Below are positions 1-7,323 of a DNA stretch of 64,000 nucleotides, piece after piece. The notes under the pieces were generated by a model, which searched no databases, was not told where the DNA came from, and saw only the letters and a list, made by a program, of their open reading frames with translations. The stretch is from Candidatus Proelusimicrobium excrementi (GTDB lineage: Bacteria; Elusimicrobiota; Elusimicrobia; Elusimicrobiales; Elusimicrobiaceae). The DNA is taken from positions 204,229-268,228 of the forward strand of contig CAKUBV010000003.1 of assembly GCA_934643455.1 (NCBI GenBank), read 5' to 3'. The translations under genes and the position numbers were made by a program. Numbering within the stretch: the stretch's first letter is position 1; each line of letters opens with the position of its first letter.

Positions 1-355
1 GTTCTTTTTCGATTTGGGCTACTTTTTCAAAGAGGAACGCTATATCGTTAAAGCCTTCTTCCTTGGCTTCTTTGGCGAAGTTGGCGTACATGTCGGTCCA
101 CTCGTAATTTTCGCCGGCGGCGGCGTCTTTAAGGTTTTCCAAGGTTGAAGGAATTTTACCGTCGTGTAAAATTTTAAACCAAATTTTGGCGTGTTCCCTT
201 TCGTTTTTTGCGGTTTCCTTAAAGATAGAAGCTATATAATTGTAACCTTCTTCTTTAGCCTGCTTTGCATAATAAGTATATTTGTTTCTGGCCTGAGATT
301 CGCCCGCAAACGCGGTCATAAGGTTTTTTTCTGTCTTTGATCCTTTAAGTTCCAT
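1..355 (-). CDS. rbr: Rubrerythrin, partial (C-terminus beyond window)
   Basis: Translating the complement from the ATG at 355 gives a ferritin-like four-helix start (MELKGSKTEKNLMTAFAGES) followed by QARNKYTYYAKQA and NEREHAKIWFKIL. These are the diiron-ligand helices of rubrerythrin, a non-haem peroxidase that reduces hydrogen peroxide in anaerobes. About 118 residues are visible; the second helix pair and the expected C-terminal rubredoxin domain lie beyond position 1. The ribosome binding site GGAGAAATAA overlaps the stop codon of the upstream perR gene, so the two form one operon and PerR probably controls peroxide defence. The family call is firm; the rubredoxin domain cannot be checked here. 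Confidence 0.93.
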   Translation of the reverse strand, partial: MELKGSKTEKNLMTAFAGESQARNKYTYYAKQAKEEGYNYIASIFKETAKNEREHAKIWFKILHDGKIPSTLENLKDAAAGENYEWTDMYANFAKEAKEEGFNDIAFLFEKVAQIEKE

Positions 356-356
356 T

Positions 357-746
357 TTATTTCTCCTGTTTATTTATACATTCTCTGCATACCCCGTTGA
401 AAATAATTTCACGGCGGTTAATTTTAAAATCTGTTTTTTTAGCGCTCATGTTGAGTTGTTCCAGCAAAGTTTCGTCTATAAATACGTCCTCCACCCTGCC
501 GCAGTTTTGGCAGATAATATGCGCGTGTTCCCGCGTGTGGTGGTCAAAATGATCGGCTTGGTTAAGCCCGCTTATCTTTTTGATTCTGCCCTGCGCTGCC
601 ATTTGGCTTAAATTTCTGTAAAGCGTACCTAAGCTTAAAGCCGGGCAGGAGGGTTTTATTAACGAATAAAGATAATCCGCCGTCGGGTGGCACGGATTGT
701 TTTTAAGCGTATTATAAATAAGTTCCCTTTGTTTTGAGTATCTCAT
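357..746 (-). CDS. perR: Fur/PerR-family peroxide-responsive repressor
   Basis: A 129-residue winged-helix repressor of the Fur superfamily. The N-terminal half is the DNA-binding domain, with SLGTLYRNLSQMA as recognition helix. The dimerisation half carries the structural zinc site CQNC and CREC and the regulatory-metal segment DHFDHHTREHAHI. It lies directly upstream of rubrerythrin, whose ribosome binding site overlaps its stop, which favours a PerR role over iron-uptake Fur. An imperfect AT-rich inverted repeat just upstream (754-779) could be its own operator. The start at 746 is the only good ATG. Fur superfamily is certain; PerR rather than Fur or Zur is inferred from context. Confidence 0.9.
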   Translation of the reverse strand: MRYSKQRELIYNTLKNNPCHPTADYLYSLIKPSCPALSLGTLYRNLSQMAAQGRIKKISGLNQADHFDHHTREHAHIICQNCGRVEDVFIDETLLEQLNMSAKKTDFKINRREIIFNGVCRECINKQEK

Positions 747-753
747 AATATTT

Positions 754-779
754 AATAATGATAACTGTTACTGATAATT
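754..779 (-). promoter_or_regulatory. Candidate PerR/Fur box upstream of perR
   Basis: AT-rich stretch containing ATGATAAC and CTGATAAT motifs in an imperfect inverted repeat, 8-33 nt upstream of the perR start codon. It resembles the GATAAT hexamer arrays of Fur/PerR operators, which would give autoregulation of perR-rbr. The symmetry is imperfect. Confidence 0.4.
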
Positions 780-1005
780 TATAAAAATAAAACTTGTTTT
801 GCAAGCAATATTTTTAAAACGGCGCGCAGAAATACGCACCGGCTTTGGTGAGGATAGATACCATACAAATTAAAAAGCGTTTGCCCGCATTATTTAAAAG
901 CAGATTGGAGAAATTCGTCAAAAATACAAAATTGGTCGTTATGTACGGGAATTGGAACGATTACGGGCGTTTGCCGGGGTAAGATATTTCCTTTATGTAA
1001 ATCGA

Positions 1006-1027
1006 ACCTGGGGATGCCTCCCCAGGT
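1006..1027 (-). terminator. Hairpin downstream of POTRA/barrel gene
   Basis: Perfect 9-bp stem with a 4-nt loop, about 80 nt past the stop codon at 1104 of the leftward gene. There is no strong T-run on the minus strand after it, so the terminator role is uncertain. Confidence 0.4.
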
Positions 1028-1103
1028 CCTTAACTAACCGCCCCATACTGCTATGGGTTGATAAGTAATTTTATCATTATTTTGTCTTTTCGCAATAGCT
1101 TTT

Positions 1104-2432
1104 TTAGAACTTCCCTCCAAATACAAAAGATATTTGGTTGGAACCGTCGCTCAGGTTCTGCGTATAGTTAATGCCCAACGGGAAAGGAAATCTCCAAAAT
1201 TTGTAAGAGAGCGTCGCCCCGGCTCCGCTTAAGGCTCTGTATTTATCGGAGTATACATAAGCCAGCTCGTAAAAGGGCTGCAGAGCCAAAAGGCCGGTAT
1301 TGTTTCTCGCCAAATAATAGGCGAAGGATATTCCCGTCCCCGCGCCGCGTTCTCCGTACAGAGTACGGCTGTAACGCCCCTGTCCGCTCATCAGATCGTC
1401 CGCTCTAACCTGCTCGGCAAACGGGGCGGAAAAGGAATCTTCCCCTTTAATATAAATATTCAAAATATGTCTGTTTTTAAATTCGACTACGCTCCTTGCT
1501 TCTGCGGATATTTTGGAAATGTTAAAGTCCGCCCCGGTCCAATCGCCGCCGTTTTTGTAAGCGGCTTGCAGTGAGTAGCCTATTATCGGCGCGGGCAGAT
1601 TTTTTAAGCTTTGTTCTTTATCGGTAAGTCCGTAACCGAATAAAGCCCCCATATTCGCGCCGGAGCGTATGTTTTTGCGGTAATTCAGCCCGAAGCCGAC
1701 CGTGCTGTAATTGCCGGATTTCATATCTTTGGAATATCTTACATATTTATATTCCGGGGAGATAAATCCCGTAAAATATCCTTTTTGCCTTGCGTAGAGG
1801 AAGTTAAAAGAATCCGTTTTGGTGTAGATTTTATTTATCGGGTTTTTAAAATCTTCTTCGTCGTCCGTAGTGCTGAAAATGCCGTCATTGTTTATGCGGC
1901 TGCCGTTGTAAAACCTCTGCTCGAAATTCATATTTATAAAAGACGCCTGATAGATGTTTTCGCCGTCTTTGAGCATAAGGCTGGCCATGCTTCCGTCTTT
2001 GCCGCTTCCGCCGAAAAGCATTAAAGTTTCGCCGCGTTTAAATAAGTTCCCCGCCGCCAAAGAGGCTCCTGCCGCGCTCTTTTTGCCGCCGGTGGCGAAT
2101 ATCAAAGGGAAAATATAATAGCCGTCCTCCGCTTTTACGGAAATATCCACGGCGCCGCCTTCGGAAGGTTTTAAATCAAAGGAAAGTTTTTTTGCTATTC
2201 TTAAATCGTGCAGTTCGTTTTGGGCGTCTTCATAGCGTTCGGAATTAAAAATTTGGCCTTCTCTTAAAGGAAATCTGTTTTTAAGTATTTCCGGCTTTAT
2301 TCTGTTTGAAGAAGCCTCCACAGAACGTATTGCGCAGCCGTCGTATTTTGAAAAATCCTCCGCGGCGCAGGCGCATCGGATGAAAACGGCGCACAGCAAA
2401 ACAGCCGCCGTCTTCTTAAAGTTGAAATTCAT
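1104..2432 (-). CDS. POTRA-domain outer-membrane beta-barrel protein (BamA/TamA-like)
   Basis: A 442-residue protein starting at the ATG at 2432, which has GGAGAA 5 nt upstream; a longer frame from a TTG at 2444 would absorb the ribosome binding site. It has a signal peptide (FKKTAAVLLCAVFIRCACAAE), one POTRA-like domain at about residues 25-105 (IRSVEASSNRIKPEIL, REGQIFNSERYEDAQNEL), and a long alternating barrel region ending in FVFGGKF with terminal Phe, the signature recognised by the Bam machinery. BamA has five POTRA domains and TamA three; with one, this is an accessory Omp85/surface-antigen-like protein, not the essential BamA. A perfect palindrome directly upstream suggests control by a TetR-type repressor. 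Substrate unknown. Confidence 0.75.
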   Translation of the reverse strand: MNFNFKKTAAVLLCAVFIRCACAAEDFSKYDGCAIRSVEASSNRIKPEILKNRFPLREGQIFNSERYEDAQNELHDLRIAKKLSFDLKPSEGGAVDISVKAEDGYYIFPLIFATGGKKSAAGASLAAGNLFKRGETLMLFGGSGKDGSMASLMLKDGENIYQASFINMNFEQRFYNGSRINNDGIFSTTDDEEDFKNPINKIYTKTDSFNFLYARQKGYFTGFISPEYKYVRYSKDMKSGNYSTVGFGLNYRKNIRSGANMGALFGYGLTDKEQSLKNLPAPIIGYSLQAAYKNGGDWTGADFNISKISAEARSVVEFKNRHILNIYIKGEDSFSAPFAEQVRADDLMSGQGRYSRTLYGERGAGTGISFAYYLARNNTGLLALQPFYELAYVYSDKYRALSGAGATLSYKFWRFPFPLGINYTQNLSDGSNQISFVFGGKF

Positions 2433-2446
2433 TTTATTCTCCAAAT

Positions 2447-2472
2447 ATATACTTACCTACCGGTAAGTATAT
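2447..2472 (-). promoter_or_regulatory. Perfect 26-bp palindrome, TetR-type operator candidate
   Basis: Arms ATATACTTACC and GGTAAGTATAT pair perfectly around a 4-nt TACC centre. The site begins 15 nt upstream of the start codon of the POTRA/barrel gene, next to its ribosome binding site, so a bound dimer would overlap the promoter or 5' leader. The ACTTACC/GGTAAGT half-sites and size resemble TetR/AcrR-family operators. No tetR gene is adjacent in this window. Confidence 0.65.
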
Positions 2473-2520
2473 TTTACAAAAAAGCGTTTTTTCGGTCAAA
2501 GGCGGATATGGACGGATTAA

Positions 2521-2548
2521 AAAATAAAAACCCCGGCGTATACCGGGG
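2521..2548 (-). terminator. Rho-independent terminator of ferritin-like gene
   Basis: CCCCGG and CCGGGG pair around CGTATA (2531-2548); on the minus strand the stem is followed by TTTTTATTTT. It lies 27 nt past the stop of the leftward gene. Confidence 0.85.
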
Positions 2549-2574
2549 AGAATAGACTTTCTTGGTTTTAGGGA

Positions 2575-3069
2575 CTAGGCATTATCCATATCCGATTGTA
2601 TGTTTTGCAAATCCTGTTCATGATCGATTTCTTCCGCCAGGATTGATACGGCTATGGAATAAGTTACAGGGTCCTTGCCCTTTACATATTGGATAAGTTC
2701 GTCATAAGCTTGTATGGCGCACCTTTCCGAAGCCAAATTCTGCTTAAGCAGTTCCTGGGTTCTAGGATTCGTCGGAGCCAGATATCCGCAATTTGTAAAG
2801 CGGTACCAGTCTTTCGGTTCCAATACGGGTACGCCTTCAAGTTCTATTATCCTTTTTGTCAGCATTTCCGCGTGTTTAAGTTCATCTTCGGCGTGTTCTT
2901 TCATTTCAGCGGTGAGTTCCGCGTTAAACGCGCCTGTGCTGACTTTCGCTCCCGTCCAATATTGTACGTAAGAGAGCCATTCGTCGCAGTACAGTTTATT
3001 TAATTTCTCCAGCAGTTCGCCGGTATTAAGCCCGGCTTTTTCCACCAAGGCTATGGCTTTTATGCCCAT
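2575..3069 (-). CDS. Ferritin-like diiron protein (bacterioferritin/Dps-like)
   Basis: A 164-residue four-helix ferritin-like protein. The ATG at 3069 is chosen because AAAGGGGGTAAT lies just upstream; the frame could extend 11 codons further. Helix ligand motifs are CDEWLSYVQYWTGA, EMKEHAEDELKHAEML, NLASERCAIQAYDEL and SILAEEIDHEQDLQN, that is E...E..H twice, a full diiron centre. Three cysteines (YCDEW, TNCGY, ERCAI) are reminiscent of Dps-like (DPSL) proteins of anaerobes. Likely role: iron oxidation/storage or peroxide detoxification in the cytoplasm, complementing perR-rbr nearby. Transcribed alone, with its own terminator. The exact subfamily is unsettled. Confidence 0.85.
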   Translation of the reverse strand: MGIKAIALVEKAGLNTGELLEKLNKLYCDEWLSYVQYWTGAKVSTGAFNAELTAEMKEHAEDELKHAEMLTKRIIELEGVPVLEPKDWYRFTNCGYLAPTNPRTQELLKQNLASERCAIQAYDELIQYVKGKDPVTYSIAVSILAEEIDHEQDLQNIQSDMDNA

Positions 3070-3158
3070 AATATTACCCCCTTTGCGGTTTTTAGGCCGC
3101 ATTAGTTAGTATAGGCTTAAAGCCGGTTTTGTAAAGCCCGGAGCAGTCTTCTTTCCCT

Positions 3159-3188
3159 TTGGGAGGCAAAGCCCTTAAATGGTATAAT
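3159..3188 (+). promoter_or_regulatory. Promoter of guaB-guaA
   Basis: TTGGGA (3159-3164), 18-nt spacer, TATAAT (3183-3188), then a leader with AAGGAG before the guaB ATG at 3214. The -10 is perfect; the -35 matches four of six. Confidence 0.6.
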
Positions 3189-3213
3189 AAAATAAAAGGT
3201 CTTAAGGAGAAAA

Positions 3214-4674
3214 ATGGACGAAAAATTCTCAAAAGAAGGTCTTACCTTTGACGATGTTTTATTGATTCCGCAGCATTCCAAAGTGCTGCCCAAAGACGTA
3301 AAAACCCATACGCGCCTTACCAAAAAAATTAAACTTAACATTCCGCTTATAAGCGCGGGTATGGACACCGTTACCGAATCTGCCTTGGCGATAGCCATAG
3401 CGCGGGAAGGCGGTATAGGCATAATACATAAAAATATGCCCCTGCAGAAGCAGGCGCAGGAAGTCGACCGCGTTAAAAGGAGCGATAACGGCGTTATAAC
3501 AAATCCGTTTTCACTTGGGCCGGAACGAACTTTGCAGGAAGCAAAAGATATTACAGCCAAATATAAAATTTCCGGCGTGCCGATAGTTGACGGCGGGGGA
3601 AAGCTCGTCGGCATAATCACCAACAGGGATATGCGTTTTGAAACCGACAATTCCAAACCAATCGGCGAGATTATGACCAAAGAAAACCTTGTTACGTCCA
3701 AAGAGGGAACCTCTTTGAAAGAAGCCAAGGAAATCTTGCGCCGCGCCAAGGTTGAAAAGCTCCCGCTTGTGGACGGAAACAATATTTTAAAAGGGCTTAT
3801 TACTATAAAAGATATTGAGAAATCCATTCTCTACCCCAATTCCGCCAAAGACGAAAAAGGCCGCCTTATTGTAGGCGCGGCGATAGGCATAACCAAAGAT
3901 ATGCTTACCAGAGCGCAGACGCTTTTGGAAGCCGGCGCGGACGTTTTGGTGGTGGATACGGCGCACGGCCACAGCCAGGGCGTTTTGGAAGCCGTTGCCA
4001 AGATAAAAGAATCTTTTGCGGAATGCCAGCTTATAGCCGGAAACGTCGCCACCGGGGAAGCGGCCGAAGCTTTAATTAAAGCCGGCGCGGACGCGGTAAA
4101 AGTCGGCATAGGGCCCGGCGCGATATGCACCACCAGGGTTGTAGCAGGTATAGGAGTGCCGCAGATAACCGCAATTTACGATTGTTATAAAGCCGCTTCA
4201 AAATACGACGTGCCTATTATAGCCGACGGCGGAATTAAATATTCCGGCGATATCGCCAAAGCAATAGCCGCGGGCGCAAGCACGTGTATGCTTGGTTCTC
4301 TTTTTGCGGGCACCAATGAAAGCCCCGGGGAAAATATTATTTACAACGGCCGCGCTTTTAAAGCGTACAGAGGCATGGGCTCTTCCGCCGCGATGAAAGC
4401 CGGCAGCAGTGACAGATACTTCCAGGAAAACGCCAAAAAACTGGTGCCGGAAGGCGTTGAAGGGCGCGTGCCGCACAGGGGTGCATTGGCCGACGTCGTT
4501 TATCAGCTTGTCGGCGGGCTTAAGGCCGCCATGGGCTACTGCGGAGTAAAAACTTTGGCCGAACTTACGGAAAAGGGCAGATTTATAAAAATTTCCAACG
4601 CCGGTTTGGTGGAAAGCCACCCGCATGATATTTTTATCACGAAAGAAGAAAGCAATTACAGTAAGGGAATGTAA
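3214..4674 (+). CDS. guaB: IMP dehydrogenase
   Basis: 486 residues, the usual length. It catalyses NAD-dependent oxidation of IMP to XMP, the first committed step of GMP synthesis. The (beta/alpha)8 barrel is interrupted by a CBS pair at about residues 95-205 (ITAKYKISGVPIVDGGGKL and RRAKVEKLPLVDGNN). The catalytic loop GIGPGAICTTRVVAG places the nucleophile at Cys305. IIADGGIKYSGDIAKA and MLGSLFAGTNESPG form the phosphate-binding part. The start has AAGGAG upstream. It abuts guaA with no gap (stop TAA immediately followed by ATG), so the pair is co-transcribed and probably translationally coupled. Confidence 0.98.
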   Translation: MDEKFSKEGLTFDDVLLIPQHSKVLPKDVKTHTRLTKKIKLNIPLISAGMDTVTESALAIAIAREGGIGIIHKNMPLQKQAQEVDRVKRSDNGVITNPFSLGPERTLQEAKDITAKYKISGVPIVDGGGKLVGIITNRDMRFETDNSKPIGEIMTKENLVTSKEGTSLKEAKEILRRAKVEKLPLVDGNNILKGLITIKDIEKSILYPNSAKDEKGRLIVGAAIGITKDMLTRAQTLLEAGADVLVVDTAHGHSQGVLEAVAKIKESFAECQLIAGNVATGEAAEALIKAGADAVKVGIGPGAICTTRVVAGIGVPQITAIYDCYKAASKYDVPIIADGGIKYSGDIAKAIAAGASTCMLGSLFAGTNESPGENIIYNGRAFKAYRGMGSSAAMKAGSSDRYFQENAKKLVPEGVEGRVPHRGALADVVYQLVGGLKAAMGYCGVKTLAELTEKGRFIKISNAGLVESHPHDIFITKEESNYSKGM

Positions 4675-6210
4675 ATGAACAATGAACTTGTTTTGATAGC
4701 GGATTTCGGCGGGCAGTATAATCAGCTTATAGCCCGGCGCGTCAGGGAACTGCACGTTTATTGCGAGGTTGTTCCCTATTCTAAACTTCTTGAGCGCGCA
4801 AAAAACTCAAAACCCAAAGGAATAATTTTTACCGGCGGTCCTTCAAGCGTGTATGAAGCCGGCGCGCCCGCTTTGCCTGCGGAAGTGTTTTCTTTAGGCG
4901 TTCCCGTACTGGGTATTTGTTACGGGCATCAGCTTACGGCGCATGTTCTCGGCGGGAAGGTGCTCAGCCCGGATTTTAAAGAATACGGTAAAGTTGAACT
5001 TAAAATAAAATCCGGCGGCGGGCGTCTTTTTAAAGGAATCAAGCCGGAAGAGATTTGCTGGATGAGCCACCGCGATTATGTGGAAGTTCTGCCCGCCGGC
5101 TTTGAAGTTACGGCTTTTACGCAGAAGTGCCCCGTCGCGGCAATGGAGAATGAAGTTCGCAAAATTTACGGTTTGCAATTTCACCCGGAAGTCGAACATA
5201 CTCCTTTCGGCAGGAAACTTTTGGGCAATTTCCTTTTTGACGTCTGCGGCTGCAAAGGCGATTGGACTATGCAAAACCTCGCCGCGGAACTTATTAAAGA
5301 TATAAAGGAAAAGGCCTCCGGCAAAAAGGTGCTTTGTGCGCTTTCCGGCGGGGTGGATTCTTCCGTAGCGGCGGTATTGGCCGGCAAAGCGATAGGGGAT
5401 AATCTTATCTGCGTTTTCGTCGATCACGGCCTTATGCGCAAAAACGAAGGCGACGAAATAGAAAAAATGTTTAAGCGCGATTATCATATAAATATGGTGC
5501 GCGTAAACGCGGGCGAAAGGTTCTTGAAAGCTTTAAAAGGCGTACGGGACCCGGAAGAAAAACGTAAAATAATCGGGCGGGAGTTTATCTCCGTATTTGA
5601 CGAAGAAGCAAAAAAACTCGGCCGCATTGATTTTCTGCTTCAGGGAACCATATATCCCGACGTTATAGAATCGGGCTCGGGCGAAGCTTCGGTAATCAAA
5701 AGCCATCACAATGTGGGCGGACTGCCCAAGGATATGAACCTCGGCCTTTTGGAGCCTTTAAGGCTTTTGTTTAAGGACGAAGTCCGCGCCCTGGGCTTGG
5801 AAATCGGCCTGCCGGAAAAAATGGTTTGGCGTCAGCCTTTCCCCGGGCCGGGTTTGGCGGTGCGGTGCCTTGGCGAAGTTCGGGAAGAAAAACTTAAAAT
5901 CATCCGCGAAGCCGACGCAATTTTACGGGAAGAAATCGCCGCGCGCGGCCTTGACGGGGAGATTTGGCAGTACTTTGCGTTTTTGCCGAACATCAAAAGC
6001 GTGGGGGTTATGGGGGACGAAAGAACCTACTTCCACACCGTCGGAATAAGGGCCGTAACCTCTACCGACGCGATGACGTGCGACTGGGCCAAAATCCCTT
6101 ATGACGTTTTGGAAAAAATTTCATCCAGGATAGTCAGCGAAGTGGAAGGCGTAAACAGGGTTATATATGATATAACCTCAAAACCGCCGGCCACGATAGA
6201 ATGGGAATAA
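4675..6210 (+). CDS. guaA: GMP synthase (glutamine-hydrolysing)
   Basis: 511 residues; converts XMP to GMP with ATP and glutamine. The N-terminal class I glutamine amidotransferase has its nucleophile in GICYGHQL (Cys82) and the His/Glu pair in LQFHPEVEHT. The ATP-pyrophosphatase domain begins near residue 222 with LSGGVDSSVAA. The C-terminal dimerisation domain contains RQPFPGPGLAVRCLGE and ends with the typical SKPPATIEWE. All catalytic residues are present. Its ATG follows the guaB stop directly, without its own spaced ribosome binding site. A strong terminator follows. Confidence 0.98.
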   Translation: MNNELVLIADFGGQYNQLIARRVRELHVYCEVVPYSKLLERAKNSKPKGIIFTGGPSSVYEAGAPALPAEVFSLGVPVLGICYGHQLTAHVLGGKVLSPDFKEYGKVELKIKSGGGRLFKGIKPEEICWMSHRDYVEVLPAGFEVTAFTQKCPVAAMENEVRKIYGLQFHPEVEHTPFGRKLLGNFLFDVCGCKGDWTMQNLAAELIKDIKEKASGKKVLCALSGGVDSSVAAVLAGKAIGDNLICVFVDHGLMRKNEGDEIEKMFKRDYHINMVRVNAGERFLKALKGVRDPEEKRKIIGREFISVFDEEAKKLGRIDFLLQGTIYPDVIESGSGEASVIKSHHNVGGLPKDMNLGLLEPLRLLFKDEVRALGLEIGLPEKMVWRQPFPGPGLAVRCLGEVREEKLKIIREADAILREEIAARGLDGEIWQYFAFLPNIKSVGVMGDERTYFHTVGIRAVTSTDAMTCDWAKIPYDVLEKISSRIVSEVEGVNRVIYDITSKPPATIEWE

Positions 6211-6232
6211 AGCCCGTTTTTACGGTTTTAAG

Positions 6233-6258
6233 CGCGCGGTTTTAAGCCGCGCGTTTTT
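6233..6258 (+). terminator. Terminator of guaB-guaA
   Basis: CGCGCGG (6233-6239), 7-nt loop, CCGCGCG (6247-6253), followed by TTTTT. Confidence 0.9.
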
Positions 6259-6266
6259 CATGCGGA

Positions 6267-6296
6267 TTGACTGAGCGGGCGATTTTTTGTTATAGT
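6267..6296 (+). promoter_or_regulatory. Promoter of YrbL-like gene
   Basis: TTGACT (6267-6272), 18-nt spacer, TATAGT (6291-6296). It predicts a leader of about 60 nt before the ATG at 6364. Confidence 0.55.
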
Positions 6297-6363
6297 TTTG
6301 GTGTTGAGTTCGTAAGTAAGTTTCATGACAGAATAACAGCGGCTTTTGGCGAAGGTTATTCTT

Positions 6364-6954
6364 ATGAAAACTTATTGCTTAGAAGATTTAAAACCTTTCT
6401 TTATCGGCAGAGGAACGGAACGTATGTGCTTTCGCTCTCCTTCCGATCCGCGCTGTATTGTAAAAATAAGTCCTAAAAAACACGCCAAACAAACTTTGAG
6501 GGAAATAGATTATTTCCGTTTTCTTCAAAAACAAAGTGTTCCGTTTAATCATATTCCTGAGTTTAAGGGGGAAGTCCGCGTAAAGGGATATGTCGGTTTT
6601 GAGCAAGCCGCCGTTTTAGACGGCAACGATTCGGTTTCAAAGCCGCTTTTGTCTTATTTGAATATGTACGGCAATCCCGGCCGCAGGGAAAAGGATATAC
6701 TTAAAAAGCTTTTGACGGAGCTTTATCAGTATATGTACAAATACAATATCACGCCCTGCGATTTGAATTTGAACAATATTCTGCTTAACGTTTCAAAAGA
6801 TTCTTACAAATTGGTTTTGGTGGACGGAGTGGGCAGCCCTTTCCTTATTCCGATAGGCCAATATTTAAAACCGATAGGAAGAAAACGCATTGAACGCAAA
6901 TGGCGTCAGTTTGCAAAACGCGATATCCTGCCTATCTTCGCCGGAAGTAATTAA
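6364..6954 (+). CDS. YrbL-family kinase-like protein
   Basis: A 196-residue protein matching the PhoP-regulatory-network YrbL family, a small protein-kinase-like fold. The start is the ATG at 6364 with GAAGG upstream; the frame extends six codons to a TTG at 6346, but that would consume the ribosome binding site. Visible kinase-like elements: an N-terminal FFIGRGTERMCFRSP and CIVKISPK (nucleotide-lobe strand and lysine), the catalytic-loop equivalent PCDLNLNNILLN, and LVLVDGVGSP in place of DFG. In enterobacteria yrbL is PhoP-induced and its substrate is unknown. Monocistronic here. Function stays at family level. Confidence 0.75.
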   Translation: MKTYCLEDLKPFFIGRGTERMCFRSPSDPRCIVKISPKKHAKQTLREIDYFRFLQKQSVPFNHIPEFKGEVRVKGYVGFEQAAVLDGNDSVSKPLLSYLNMYGNPGRREKDILKKLLTELYQYMYKYNITPCDLNLNNILLNVSKDSYKLVLVDGVGSPFLIPIGQYLKPIGRKRIERKWRQFAKRDILPIFAGSN

Positions 6955-7008
6955 CCTTTGTTTTCTTTTTTCTGCGGTTTGCCGATATGCGCCTCTCGCA
7001 CGGTATGC

Positions 7009-7027
7009 TATAATAAAATAACGGAGG
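7009..7027 (+). promoter_or_regulatory. Extended -10 promoter and RBS of csoR-like gene
   Basis: TGC precedes TATAAT (7009-7014), an extended -10, followed by a short leader with GGAGG (7023-7027) six bases before the ATG at 7033. No GC-tract operator is seen here, so autoregulation is not apparent. Confidence 0.6.
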
Positions 7028-7032
7028 AATTT

Positions 7033-7323
7033 ATGCCTTTACATACCGATTGCAAAAATAATAACGTAAAAACGATTCGCCTTTTAAAGACCGCGCGCGG
7101 GCAGATAGAAGGCATCATAAAAATGATTGAAGAAGAAAGAGAATGTATAGACATAAGCTCCCAAATATTGGCGACGCAGTCCATATTAAAAAAGGTGAAT
7201 GTGGACATACTTTCCAATCATCTTTCCGGCTGCATTAAAGACTCCATTGAGCATGACAGCGAAACCGTCAAGACGGAAAAGCTTGAAGAAGTCGTTACTC
7301 TCCTGAACAAAATGCTTAAATAG
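7033..7323 (+). CDS. CsoR/RcnR-family metal-sensing repressor
   Basis: A 96-residue all-helical repressor. The ATG at 7033 follows GGAGG; the longer open frame upstream is noncoding. The signature TIRLLKTARGQIEGIIKMI is typical of the DUF156/CsoR family. Metal ligands Cys38, His63 and Cys67 are spaced 25 and 4 apart, the C-H-C set of Cu(I)-sensing CsoR; an N-terminal His4 and Cys7 are extra candidates. It is convergent with a DmeF-like exporter, overlapping it by 8 nt, and a CsoR-type operator sits on that exporter's promoter. The likely role is metal-responsive derepression of export. Metal (Cu versus Ni/Co) is unresolved. Confidence 0.88.
   Translation: MPLHTDCKNNNVKTIRLLKTARGQIEGIIKMIEEERECIDISSQILATQSILKKVNVDILSNHLSGCIKDSIEHDSETVKTEKLEEVVTLLNKMLK

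Larger units (their letters stand above)
747..1103. other. 357-nt intergenic region
   Basis: It holds the perR promoter region and the 3' end region of the leftward POTRA/barrel gene. A perfect 9-bp stem lies at 1006-1027 (ACCTGGGGA, loop TGCC, TCCCCAGGT), a possible terminator for that gene although no clear T-tract follows. The + strand frame from about 892 to 1068 stays open for about 55 codons without a credible start, perhaps a decayed gene remnant. Nothing else is recognisable. Confidence 0.5.

Noticed and set aside
2444..2444. TTG start for the POTRA/barrel gene
   Set aside because: The ATG at 2432 has a well-spaced GGAGAA that the longer frame would translate.
3117..3827. 236-codon minus-strand open frame over guaB
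   Set aside because: It lies antisense to a fully conserved guaB; its hydrophobic Ser/Leu-rich product is the usual shadow of that codon usage, with no start signal.
6364..6954. Eukaryotic-like Ser/Thr kinase involved in defence
   Set aside because: The kinase-like marks fit the small YrbL family, and no defence genes accompany it.
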